Under the pieces are notes generated by a model. That model made no database searches, was not told where the DNA came from, and worked only from the letters and a program-made list of their open reading frames with translations. The position numbers and the translations under genes are program-made. A DNA stretch of 64,000 nucleotides from Arthrobacter alpinus (GTDB lineage: Bacteria; Actinomycetota; Actinomycetes; Actinomycetales; Micrococcaceae). This document shows positions 34,699-42,878 of the stretch, in pieces; the stretch's first letter is position 1; each line of letters begins with the position of its first letter. The stretch lies in the NCBI RefSeq assembly GCF_001294625.1, contig NZ_CP012677.1, positions 1,922,001-1,986,000 on the forward strand, read 5' to 3'.

Positions 34699-36258
34699 TT
34701 AGCGGTGGGCGGCCGGGGTTTCTGCTGGGCCGTCGGCCTGGTTTGTGGCGGGCCTGCCGGCCTGCAGTCTCCGGGCGACTTCGATGGCGTCGCCCGACGG
34801 TGCGGTGGAGCGCCTGTCCGGTTTCGCCGTCAACAGGTACAGCAGACCGGAACCTGCCACGACGGCCAGCCCGATCAGGACCGTCCAGTCACTGGCCACC
34901 ACACCGGAATTCCCTGGCCATGCCAGCAGCACCATGGCCAAAACCCCATAAGCCAGGGCTGCGACGTTGATGGCGAACCCCAACCGGCCCAGGCTGAACG
35001 GTCCTGCCGGACGCCACCCCTTCATCCGCTGTCGCAGGGAAGCCAGGACCACGGATTGGAAGGCCAGGTAAATGCCGAGCACGGCAAAGGAGGTGATCTG
35101 GGTCAGCAGGGTGTCCGGCCCCGAGTAGATGATTAGGCACAGTGTCAACGGGATGCTGCAGGCGAGAATCAACGCGTTCACCGGAACCTTGGCGGTGCCG
35201 GAGACCTTCGCCAACCAGCGGTGCCCCGGGACCATTCCGTCCCGCGCAAAGGAAAAAATGAGCCGGCTGGCTGCCGCTTGCAAACTCAGCACGCAGGACA
35301 AGAATGCGGTGATGGCGATGAGCAAGAACACCTTTGCGCCCACGACACCGAGCGAGGATTCCAGGATGGCCGGAATCGGGTCTGTGTCGCGCCCTGCAAC
35401 AATGGCCGCCAAATCCGGTGCGGCCATGACATAGCCGGCAAAGGAGAAAAGGGCCGAGATGCCGCCCACAACAATGGTCATCACCATGGCCTTGGGAATC
35501 CGACGGGCGGGGTCGGCGACTTCCTCGGCGACGTCGCCACATGCCTCAAAACCGTAGAACAAGAACAGCCCGGCCAAGGCGGCGCCGAGAAACGCAGCAC
35601 CATAGGACCCGCTTCCCTGGACACCCATGGAATCAAAGAAGATGCCAAAGCCCTGTTTCCGCTGGAAGATGATCAGGTACAGCCCCACCGCGATGACGCC
35701 TACCAGTTCGGCCGCCAGGCCGATCCGTGCCACTTTGGCCAGCGTCTTGGTGCCAGTGAAGTTCAAGAACAGCGCCACCAGCAGCAACGCGACGCTCAGG
35801 CCCAGGGTTGCCCCGCGCGTCAGTTCAATGTTGAACAGGCTGGCAAGGAATCCGCTGCCGAACTGCGCCACGGCCGTGATGGTGACGATCATGGCCCAGA
35901 TGTAGACCCAGGCCGCCATCCAGGCATACCGCCTACCCCAAAGCCGCCGGGTCCATGGATAGATGCCGCCATGGATGGGGTATTGCGAGACCACCTCCCC
36001 AAAGACCAATGCCACCAGCATCTGTCCGGACCCGACGATGAAGATCCAAAAGATCGACGGGGGCCCCCCGGCCGCCATGGCCACCGCAAACAGCGAATAG
36101 ACCCCGACCAGCGGTGAGAGGTAGGTGAAGCCCAAGGCGAAGTTCGCCCAGAGGGACATGGAACGGTCAAAGGAATCCTGGTAGCCCAGGACGGCCAGGT
36201 GCTCGCTGTCGCCCAGGCGCTCGGCGGGTGGAACGGAACGGTTTTTGGGGTTGCTCAT
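34699..36258 (-). CDS. APC-family amino acid/amine permease (second of the cluster)
   Basis: The 519-residue protein has about 12 membrane segments. SMWANFALGF-like sequence (SLWANFALGFTYLSPLVGVY) near residue 35, FGEVVSQYPIHGGIYPW and FYGFEACGDVAEEVADP place it in the amino acid/choline (ACT/BAT1-like) branch, which includes GABA permeases. A 40-residue hydrophilic tail ends it. GGAAGG precedes the start codon. With PuuP-like transport encoded next door, this one may import GABA, 5-aminovalerate or an amino acid precursor. Confidence 0.83.
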   Translation of the reverse strand: MSNPKNRSVPPAERLGDSEHLAVLGYQDSFDRSMSLWANFALGFTYLSPLVGVYSLFAVAMAAGGPPSIFWIFIVGSGQMLVALVFGEVVSQYPIHGGIYPWTRRLWGRRYAWMAAWVYIWAMIVTITAVAQFGSGFLASLFNIELTRGATLGLSVALLLVALFLNFTGTKTLAKVARIGLAAELVGVIAVGLYLIIFQRKQGFGIFFDSMGVQGSGSYGAAFLGAALAGLFLFYGFEACGDVAEEVADPARRIPKAMVMTIVVGGISALFSFAGYVMAAPDLAAIVAGRDTDPIPAILESSLGVVGAKVFLLIAITAFLSCVLSLQAAASRLIFSFARDGMVPGHRWLAKVSGTAKVPVNALILACSIPLTLCLIIYSGPDTLLTQITSFAVLGIYLAFQSVVLASLRQRMKGWRPAGPFSLGRLGFAINVAALAYGVLAMVLLAWPGNSGVVASDWTVLIGLAVVAGSGLLYLLTAKPDRRSTAPSGDAIEVARRLQAGRPATNQADGPAETPAAHR

Positions 36259-36353
36259 GATGGCCTTCCGACGGCGTTGGCGGAACAGAAAAGTCGGTGA
36301 TTGGGAACTGCTGTTGGGGAACTAGGTGCTCTGGCCCCGCAAACGGGCGCCTG

Positions 36354-37787
36354 CTAGCCGATGTAGCTCATGACGTGTTTGATGCGGGTGTAGTCCTCCA
36401 GCCCGTAAAGCGAGAGGTCCTTGCCGTAGCCGGAGTGCTTGAATCCGCCGTGGGGCATTTCCGCCACCAGCGGGATGTGGGTGTTGATCCACACGCAGCC
36501 AAAGTCCAGGCGCTTGGCGAACTGCATGGCCCGGGTATGGTCCCTGGTCCAGACGGAGGAAGCCAGTCCGTAGTCCACGTCGTTGGCCATGGCCAGTGCC
36601 TCGGCGTCCGTGGAGAACTTCTGCACCGTCACCACGGGGCCGAACACCTCGCTTTGAACCAGTTCATCGCCCTGATTCAGCCCGGAGACCACGGTGGCCT
36701 CGTGGAAGTATCCCGTGGTGCCCTGGCGTCTGCCGCCCACCTCGATGGTGGCGTGGGCGGGCAGCCGCTGCAGGAATCCGGTGACGCTGTCGAGATGGCC
36801 TTCGCTGCTCAACGCCCCGTAGAGGATTCCCTCCTCGTCCGGCCCGCCGGTCTTGGCCTGTGTGCGAACTTCCGCAGTGAGAGCTGCCACAAAAGCGTCG
36901 TGGATGCTTTCATGCACCAGCAGCCGTGTGGCGGCGGTACAGTCCTGTCCTGCGTTGTAGAACGCGGCCGGGACGATCCCTGCCACCGCACTGGCGACGT
37001 CCACGTCGTCGAACACAATGACCGGCGCCTTGCCTCCCAGCTCAAGGTGAACGCGCTTCAAGTCGGCCGCGGCGGATCCGGCCACCTCCATGCCGGCGCG
37101 GACGGATCCGGTGATGGACACCATGTCCGCGGCTAGGTCCGAAACCAGCGCACGCCCGGTTTCGCGGTCGCCGAGCACCACATTGAAGGCACCCGGCGGC
37201 AGGAATTCGGCGGCGATCTCAGCGAAGAGGAGGGTAGAGGATGGCGTGGAGTCGGAGGGCTTGAGCACCACCGTGTTGCCGGCAGCAAGCGCCGGCATGA
37301 CCTTCCACGTCGCCATCATCAGCGGATAGTTCCATGGCGCCACCTGGCCAATCACACCGATCGGCTCCCGTCGGATCGAGGAGGTATGGTCGGCCAGGTA
37401 TTCGGCCGTGGCCCGCCCCTCCAGTGTCCGTGCCGCGCCGGCGAAGAATCGGATCTGGTCCACCATGACCTCGATTTCGTCGGCAACAATTCCCGCCCTC
37501 GGCTTGCCCGTGTCAGCGCATTCCAGGTCGGCCAGTTCCTCCGCCCTAGCCTCCACAGCGTCGGCAATCTTCAGCAGGGCCCGCTGGCGCTCCGCGGGGG
37601 TAGTTTCACCCCAAACACTGAAAGCCGCGGAGGCTGCCGCATAGGCTGCGGCAACATCGACTGCAGAGGAGATGGGCGTGGTAGCGATCACGGTCCCGTC
37701 GGCCGGGTTGAGGATCTCCAGCCGTGCCGTGACCGTGGACTCGACGGATTCACTGTTGACGAAGTTGTGCAGTTCGCGCACGCTCAT
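36354..37787 (-). CDS. Aminoaldehyde (gamma-aminobutyraldehyde-type) dehydrogenase
   Basis: The 477-residue enzyme has GVIGQVAPWNYPLMMATWKVMPAL, LELGGKAPVIVFDD with the general-base Glu, the catalytic Cys283 in NAGQDCTAATR, and PHGGFKHSGYGKDLSLYGLEDYT near the end. This pattern, including GQDCTAATR and the C-terminal SGYGKDLS block, is typical of 4-aminobutanal/betaine-aldehyde-type dehydrogenases (PatD/Prr). It would oxidise the product of putrescine oxidase: 4-aminobutanal to GABA, or 5-aminopentanal to 5-aminovalerate. The start MSVRELHNF at 37787 follows AAGGGAAC; a longer frame to 37835 was not used. It heads the leftward operon. Confidence 0.88.
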   Translation of the reverse strand: MSVRELHNFVNSESVESTVTARLEILNPADGTVIATTPISSAVDVAAAYAAASAAFSVWGETTPAERQRALLKIADAVEARAEELADLECADTGKPRAGIVADEIEVMVDQIRFFAGAARTLEGRATAEYLADHTSSIRREPIGVIGQVAPWNYPLMMATWKVMPALAAGNTVVLKPSDSTPSSTLLFAEIAAEFLPPGAFNVVLGDRETGRALVSDLAADMVSITGSVRAGMEVAGSAAADLKRVHLELGGKAPVIVFDDVDVASAVAGIVPAAFYNAGQDCTAATRLLVHESIHDAFVAALTAEVRTQAKTGGPDEEGILYGALSSEGHLDSVTGFLQRLPAHATIEVGGRRQGTTGYFHEATVVSGLNQGDELVQSEVFGPVVTVQKFSTDAEALAMANDVDYGLASSVWTRDHTRAMQFAKRLDFGCVWINTHIPLVAEMPHGGFKHSGYGKDLSLYGLEDYTRIKHVMSYIG

Positions 37788-37907
37788 GGGTGTTCCCTTC
37801 AGGATGAATGCAGGGCACGCATGCACTGGATGCACGGTTCCCTGTGACGTATTTCACGTCCTCAGGGAACTGTACACCCGATTCATCCTAAACAGAATGT
37901 TTGAATC

Positions 37908-38645
37908 TTATTGGCGTGCTTCCACCACCACCGCCAGGGTGCTGCCGGGGCAGTCAAACCACGTCAGTGACGCCGCCCCGCCTGCGGCGGAGGCCAGCGA
38001 TCCCACCTGCAGCGACGGCATTGTCGATATGACAACACGGCCGGATCTGCTGACCAAGGCAGCTGGTTCACCCACTTCGCGCAGCAAGGGCAATACCTCA
38101 TGCTCCAGGCGCAACACCTGCACATCCGCCCCAACCACGCCGACCATGGCACCGCCGCTCACCACGGGTGCAGTGATGGTCAGCAGGTAGTCCAGGGTGC
38201 ACAGGTGGTCCACGTAGGGGCCGGTGATGTGCCTAGCCCCTGTGGCCTCCGGCACGCGATACCACTCCAGCCCACGAAAATCACGCAGATAGTCTGCGTA
38301 CTCCCTGGACGGCAGGTCCAGCCTGGTGGGCACGGACGTAGTTCCGAGCATGGGATTATCAGTCAGGGGTCCCAACCACCAGGCAAAATGCAGCCCGCTC
38401 TTTTCGCTCACCACGCCTTGGGCGGCGATGAAGCCCGCACCGATGAGGAGCGGGTGGCTTTGAGCCAGGACCGGCTCCACCAGGCCAAAGGCCAGCTGGT
38501 CAACATCGACTCCGGCCGCCAGTCCGTCTTCAACCGCCACCCTCCACAACTGCAAGGTGCCAAACACCCCGTCCAGGATTTTCCCGATGGCATCGGCACA
38601 TTCTGCGCCGGGTGCCGGCTGGCCAAGTTCAGTTGGTCGCAACAT
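37908..38645 (-). CDS. Cache-domain protein, coupled to the GntR regulator
   Basis: The 245-residue protein has no evident signal peptide or membrane span. Its second half reads as a small-molecule-binding cache domain: LHFAWWLGPLTDNPMLGTTS, SREYADYLRDFRGLEWYRVP, YVDHLCTLDYLLTITAPVV and GVVGADVQVLRLE. Cache domains usually sense ligands outside the cell; a soluble one paired with a regulator suggests an accessory ligand sensor. Its ATG overlaps the end of the GntR gene by 17 bases and follows AGAAGGAATGC, so the two are translated together. Confidence 0.75.
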   Translation of the reverse strand: MLRPTELGQPAPGAECADAIGKILDGVFGTLQLWRVAVEDGLAAGVDVDQLAFGLVEPVLAQSHPLLIGAGFIAAQGVVSEKSGLHFAWWLGPLTDNPMLGTTSVPTRLDLPSREYADYLRDFRGLEWYRVPEATGARHITGPYVDHLCTLDYLLTITAPVVSGGAMVGVVGADVQVLRLEHEVLPLLREVGEPAALVSRSGRVVISTMPSLQVGSLASAAGGAASLTWFDCPGSTLAVVVEARQ

Positions 38646-39468
38646 GCATTCCTTCTTCCCGCTCGAGCTTTTCCTTGACAGCCAGCAGCCATGCAGTCAA
38701 TTCACCTATTTGCCGGTTCACCGCGGCGCGTGCGGCAGGCGCGTCACGCCGGGCTATGGCATCGGCAATGTCCGTTCCCAAGTCAAATACCCCGGCCCGC
38801 ACCGATGCGTCAGCCATGCCCAGCCACAGGAGCGGTCCAAATTCCGACTGCAGCCTGATTTGTTCTCTGACCAGACGCGGGGACTGGCTGATGACGGCCA
38901 GTTCCAGGTGGAAGCCTCCCATGGTGCGCGCGCCACTCAAGGCAGGCATCCCGGTGCCGCCACCGCTCGGGCTCCCTGCTTCCGACAGCCAGCTGCGCAA
39001 CCGGGAGATTTCTTCCTCCGTCGCCACGTTCGCGGCACGCTCGGAGCAGGCCGCCGTCACCGCTGAGAAGTAAACACCAAAATCGGCAATCTCCACGCGG
39101 GCAAGGCCCCGGATCCGTGCGTGCAGCAGGGCGTCCGCGGTGCGGGCCGGAGCCAGCACGAAGCTGCCACCTTCCCGCCCCCGTCGTGTTTCCACCAACC
39201 CCTTGTCTCTGAGAACACCCAACCCGTCCCTGGCCGTCACCAAGGCCACGCCGAAGCGTTTGGCCAGCTCAGCCTCGCTGGGCAGCTTGTCCCCCGGCGC
39301 CAGGACTCCCAGAAGAATGGCGTCTATGAGCCGCCGGGCCACTTGTTCGACGCGCCCGGCGCCGGCGAGAGGCGCAAAGACTGCAGCCTTTGCACCACTG
39401 GCGCCAGGTTCCACCCGGATTTTAGCCGTCACTGCTCGGCATCCGGGGAACCGGGAACCGGATAGCAT
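38629..39468 (-). CDS. GntR/FadR-family transcriptional regulator
   Basis: The 279-residue protein has an N-terminal winged helix (VEQVARRLIDAILLGVLAPG, LPSEAELAKRFGVALVTARDGLGVLRDKGLVETRRGREGG) and a C-terminal helical FCD-like effector domain. FadR-type regulators respond to acids or acyl-CoAs. The start is uncertain between ATG 39468 and GTG 39432, neither with a clear ribosome site. It lies upstream of the cache gene and the aldehyde dehydrogenase-permease-puo operon and probably controls them. Confidence 0.85.
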   Translation of the reverse strand: MLSGSRFPGCRAVTAKIRVEPGASGAKAAVFAPLAGAGRVEQVARRLIDAILLGVLAPGDKLPSEAELAKRFGVALVTARDGLGVLRDKGLVETRRGREGGSFVLAPARTADALLHARIRGLARVEIADFGVYFSAVTAACSERAANVATEEEISRLRSWLSEAGSPSGGGTGMPALSGARTMGGFHLELAVISQSPRLVREQIRLQSEFGPLLWLGMADASVRAGVFDLGTDIADAIARRDAPAARAAVNRQIGELTAWLLAVKEKLEREEGMHVATN

Positions 39469-39993
39469 CTAGTCAATGTCATAGCGCTCATACGCCCACT
39501 TTATCCGCAGGCACCGGCGTGACGACGCCTGCAGCGGCCGCAACTCCCGCCCAACCAATCCTTCGATGCCCCCGTGGGCGAGATCGTCCGCTTCCAAAGC
39601 GGCGGAAAATTGGGTCTACCGAAGGTTTGGTTCACACTTGACGTGTGAGTCATTGCTCGCGGAAGGGTCTGACCCCGCTTTGATTAACATCTAATTTTTT
39701 GGATCCGCAGCACCGCAAGCGGTCGCGGATCGTTCTGCGAGGCAACCTGCTACTCGTTCGCAAGTCGGCTCATTTCCCGACGCAAAAATGCGCCACAAGC
39801 AAGATTCAAGACTGCTACCGGCAGTCCAAGAGACGGTTCGACGATATTTGGAAGCTCCACGTCACGTTTCACTCCCGTTTCTCAACCACAAGGAATGGCC
39901 ATCCTTGACATGCCAAAGGAGCCCATCCACCCCGCATTCCCCCGGAAATACAAGGTTTTTAGCGGACAGTGGAGGCTTTTGGCATGAGGCTAC
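39469..39993. other. Non-coding boundary region after the catabolic cluster
   Basis: About 525 bases with no gene. It should contain the promoter of the GntR gene. The sequence beyond about 39600 is less GC-rich than the cluster and leads into the tRNA-like repeat. Confidence 0.4.
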
Positions 39994-40035
39994 TGAGTTT
40001 CTCTTGGACTCCGGTTCGAGTCCGGCCCGGGGCAC
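39994..40035 (+). repeat. 42-bp tRNA-3'-end-like repeat, copy 2
   Basis: Matches 20975-21016 at 37 of 42 positions. The T-arm reads TCCGG-TTCGAGT-CCGGC (one mismatch at the outer pair) followed by CCGGGGC and A. No upstream tRNA body is present. The neighbouring resolvase remnant stops being recognisable right where this segment ends. Confidence 0.5.
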
Positions 40036-40039
40036 GATT

Positions 40040-40345
40040 GATTGTCCTCCGTCAATCAGTCGGCGGTCGTTCCCGACCAGACTGTCGGTGTACCGCACCC
40101 GACAACCACCTAAGTCCTTGCCCGCAGCCCAGCGGTTGGACACCAAATCAGTGATCCGTTCGCGCTAGATGTCCAGCTCCATCTGGGCCCGCGCAGCCAC
40201 GACGGTAGAGATCATCCCTCCCATGGGGGTGGCAGTGTCCACGGTCCCGCCACCGAGGTTCAGCACATTCAAGTTAAGGCCCCTCCCCCACAGCTCCGCG
40301 GCCAAGAAGAGCATGTTGGCCGCGGACCGGCCGGGAGGGACTGAG
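40040..40345 (-). pseudogene. Serine recombinase (resolvase/invertase) remnant
   Basis: The minus strand encodes LAAELWGRGLNLNVLNLGGG, VDTATPMGGMISTVVAARAQ and MELDI, then a TAG at 40165-40167 where the family has Lys, then RERITDLVSNRWAAGKDLGG and DSLVGNDRRLIDGG. This is the end of the resolvase catalytic domain and the linker to the helix-turn-helix. The catalytic N terminus with its Ser is missing, as is the DNA-binding end. It is a dead fragment of a mobile element's recombinase. Confidence 0.7.
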
Positions 40346-40548
40346 TACACGATGTATCGAGAGGAAAGCACCACTTCGCCGCGTATGGCCTGCACCGTTG
40401 GCACGGCCGTGTTGAAGTCGCAACTAAGGGTTGTTGCCGATCTGCATGCCGCGCTAGATGACCACGGTCAAGGGGTGGCACTCGGCAGCGCGGACGAACA
40501 GAACCAACGGAACAACCGGTTTCTTGCGCTCTAGGCCCGGGGCTCACC

Positions 40549-40908
40549 CTAGGAGCTTTCAGGGCCTTCCGGGCCCAAGGAGCCGCCTTGGACTTGAGGT
40601 GAATCCCGGGCCGGCTCCTTGAGCTCAACAAAGAACGCGTGGGTGTCCGTTTCCCCGATGTTTTCTCCGTAATGATTCTGGGAAGACAGCCAGCGTGCCT
40701 GGCCAGAACGCAATTCCACATCGACGCTTTTTTCGTTGGATGACAGACGGCGGCGGAACGTGCTGGCCGTAATCATCACACTGTCCGGGTGGTGGTGCTC
40801 GATGGTCACATGCCCTGGCGTGTCCGTGTACTCGAGCACACGAACCCTGTCGTTCTCAAATACGATCCGATAATTCTGCGGATTCGCCTCCACTGGATCC
40901 ATCACCAT
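40549..40908 (-). CDS. Cupin-fold small protein
   Basis: The 119-residue protein reads as a single cupin barrel: NYRIVFENDRVRVLEYTDTPG, VTIEHHHPDSVMI with a His cluster that could bind metal, LRSGQARWLSSQNHYGENI and THAFFVELKEP. Similar small cytoplasmic cupins are common orphans with no assigned reaction. Start at ATG 40908; an ATG two codons later is equally possible. Confidence 0.75.
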   Translation of the reverse strand: MVMDPVEANPQNYRIVFENDRVRVLEYTDTPGHVTIEHHHPDSVMITASTFRRRLSSNEKSVDVELRSGQARWLSSQNHYGENIGETDTHAFFVELKEPARDSPQVQGGSLGPEGPESS

Positions 40909-41255
40909 GGACTGAGCTTAACCTGCAACCGGATCGAACAACAGAGGATTGAGGAGATTCCACGCATGATTATGGTAAGTGTGATGAACATGTTGGCAGG
41001 AAGAATTTCCACTGGACATGGTTCTGTCCCACGCCGCCACGGTACTGTGTGGGACTACGGCCATATCGTGGTCCAGGGTTCGTTGGTGGACTGCTGGCAC
41101 GTTTAGCCCATTCCTTAGCGGTGCTGCGTTCAACCCAGCAGACTGGCCCTGCTCCGCTTGTGTGTATGACCGCTGGGGACGGATACCTGCAGCATTCGCC
41201 CACTTTTGGCAGGTACTCCTGTTATGGCAGGCGCCTTCGATGCAGGTGGAAGGCT
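40909..41255. other. Intergenic, no gene recognised
   Basis: About 347 bases between the cupin and DoxX genes without a credible coding frame or repeat. Confidence 0.4.
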
Positions 41256-41657
41256 TTACGCATTGTGGACGGTGCGTGTGGCCCATAGCGCCCAGACGAC
41301 CAAAAGAGGCTGGAAGAGAAGGCGGATGGCACGCTTCCAGTCTGTGTCGAGCCCAAAGGCCGACGTTTTGGTGACGAGCTGGTTGATGTTGCCGGGAAAG
41401 ATCAAGGCGAAGAACAACGCCGTGACCCGCCCGACCCGAGGTCTATGTCGGGTCGAGGTCAGAAGTGCCGTACCAAGTGCAATCTCGATCCCGCCGGAGG
41501 CGAGAACAACGGCGTCTTTCGACGTGGGCATCCAGTCCGGCACTTGCGCCTGGAATTCCTTCCGGTGTTTGCCGAGATGGCCGATCCCCGCACTGAGAAG
41601 GAAGCCGCCGAGGGCCAGCCGGCTGATCGTCCGGGGAATGGTGGTGAGGCTGTGCAT
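41256..41657 (-). CDS. DoxX-family membrane protein
   Basis: The 133-residue protein has four hydrophobic segments and the DoxX pattern RLALGGFLLSAGIGHL near the N terminus, with a later FFALIFPGNINQLV. DoxX-like proteins are small inner-membrane proteins linked to redox and thiol stress. AAGGAG stands 5 bases before the ATG. It lies 51 bases downstream of ohr on the same strand and may be co-transcribed. Confidence 0.82.
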   Translation of the reverse strand: MHSLTTIPRTISRLALGGFLLSAGIGHLGKHRKEFQAQVPDWMPTSKDAVVLASGGIEIALGTALLTSTRHRPRVGRVTALFFALIFPGNINQLVTKTSAFGLDTDWKRAIRLLFQPLLVVWALWATRTVHNA

Positions 41658-41708
41658 GGGACTCCTTGCTTGGGCGGCCGGGGACCGCGTCCGATTCTAC
41701 CTGGGGGA

Positions 41709-42131
41709 TCAGTCGTCGGTGACGTTGACCGTGACTTCGATATTGCCGCGGGTGGCATTGGAATACGGGCAAACCAGATGAGCTGCATCTGCCAAGGCCT
41801 GCGCCTGATCGTGCTCCATCCCGGGGATAACTACCTCGAGGGTGACTGCCAGAACAAAGCCACCGGAGCCGTTGGGCAGCAGATGCACGCGGCTACCCAC
41901 GGAGGTGTCCGAGATGGCTACTTTCTGGTTGCGCGCAACCATCTGCAATGCAGAGTGGAAGCATGCAGCATAACCGGCGGCGAATAGTTCTTCAGGGTTC
42001 GCGCCATTGCCCGATCCACCCATCTCCTTGGGAATCGCCAACTCCAAGTTGACCGTGCCCGAGGTGGTCGCGACGCGACCATTACGGCCAGCTCCGGTGG
42101 AGAGTGCCTCCGCTGTGTAAAGGGGTGTCAT
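41709..42131 (-). CDS. ohr: Organic hydroperoxide resistance protein Ohr
   Basis: The 140-residue protein has the two reactive cysteines of Ohr: Cys57 in GYAACFHSAL and Cys121 in HLVCPYSNATRGN. It reduces organic and lipid hydroperoxides in the cytoplasm using lipoylated or thiol partners. The start at 42131 overlaps the stop of ohrR in ATGA, so the two are translationally coupled; a longer frame to 42260 was rejected because it lies inside ohrR. Regulation by OhrR is expected. Confidence 0.93.
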   Translation of the reverse strand: MTPLYTAEALSTGAGRNGRVATTSGTVNLELAIPKEMGGSGNGANPEELFAAGYAACFHSALQMVARNQKVAISDTSVGSRVHLLPNGSGGFVLAVTLEVVIPGMEHDQAQALADAAHLVCPYSNATRGNIEVTVNVTDD

Positions 42132-42622
42132 TTGTTGTGCCTTTCCTGAAAGTGGCCCACCTGCGCAGGTGCGCTGGAGAGGTTGAAAGCTACATCGTGA
42201 AGCAAAGAGAGCGCCGATTTTCCGTCTGCCAAGCTGAGCTGGGTTGCGGCTGCCACGCATCCTGGAATGTGCGCCAGTTCTTCCCGCAAAGCCGAACCGG
42301 CTTCGGTCAAGGAGACGATCACAGCGCGTTCATCATCCGTTGAACGCTCCCGTATGAGGAAACCCCTAGCCTCCAATCTTCGGATCAGCGGTGAGGTAGT
42401 ACCCGAATCCAGTTTCAAGTGCCCGGCGACGTCTTTGACCGCCAAGGATCGGTGTGACCACAACAAGACCAAGACCAAATACTGTGGATACGTCAGTCCC
42501 CATGGCTTCAGAAGGGCAACGTAGTGACGGTTTGTCGCCCGCGCGGCAGCATACAGCGCGAAACAAACCATCTGATCTAGGGGATCAGAACCGTCCTTCG
42601 TGAAACTCTCGCTGTCATCCAT
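42128..42622 (-). CDS. ohrR: OhrR-type MarR-family peroxide-sensing repressor
   Basis: The 164-residue protein has the OhrR N terminus with the redox cysteine Cys20 in LDQMVCFALYAAAR. A MarR winged helix follows (YPQYLVLVLLWSHRSLAVKDVAGHLKLDSGTTSPLIRRLEARGF, then RSTDDERAVIVSLTEAG). Oxidation of this cysteine by hydroperoxides releases the repressor. An almost perfect palindrome lies just upstream of the start and probably mediates autoregulation of ohrR-ohr. Start ATG 42622 is preferred over the longer frame, which would begin within the operator. Confidence 0.92.
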   Translation of the reverse strand: MDDSESFTKDGSDPLDQMVCFALYAAARATNRHYVALLKPWGLTYPQYLVLVLLWSHRSLAVKDVAGHLKLDSGTTSPLIRRLEARGFLIRERSTDDERAVIVSLTEAGSALREELAHIPGCVAAATQLSLADGKSALSLLHDVAFNLSSAPAQVGHFQERHNK

Positions 42623-42632
42623 AGTTGAATTC

Positions 42633-42657
42633 TTGCACACAAGTAACTTGTGCACAA
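42633..42657. promoter_or_regulatory. OhrR operator palindrome
   Basis: CACAAGT and ACTTGTG are perfect inverted arms around a single A at 42645; TTG and CAA extend the symmetry after two mismatched positions (10 of 12 pairs). The site ends 11 bases upstream of the ohrR start codon and faces the divergent regulator gene at 42879. Confidence 0.7.
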
Positions 42658-42878
42658 ATTATATGGACTGCAACCAAGCAGGCCGGCGTGGCGCCAGAGG
42701 CGGCGCCTCCGGCCGCTTCAACTCCAGCGCCGGTGGCAGTTCCCTGACGGTGTGCCGACTTCCGGCGGTATCGGACACCGGGAGAGTTTCCCGTGCCCCC
42801 CTGCACTGGTTGTGGCACCGCTCACAGGCCCTGTCAGGGCCTCCCACCGACCCGGGCGTTGGACGTAACGTGGTTGTT

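Noticed and set aside
33661..35136. A 491-codon open frame on the plus strand, opposite the two permease genes
   Set aside because: It is antisense to two clear membrane transporters, is full of His/Gln/Gly as expected for the reverse of high-GC membrane codons, and has no family or ribosome site.
22812..39468. Cluster dedicated to GABA only
   Set aside because: A GABA route would need only the aminotransferase and semialdehyde dehydrogenase; glutaryl-CoA dehydrogenase and a CoA-transferase point to C5 substrates, though putrescine/GABA use is still likely.
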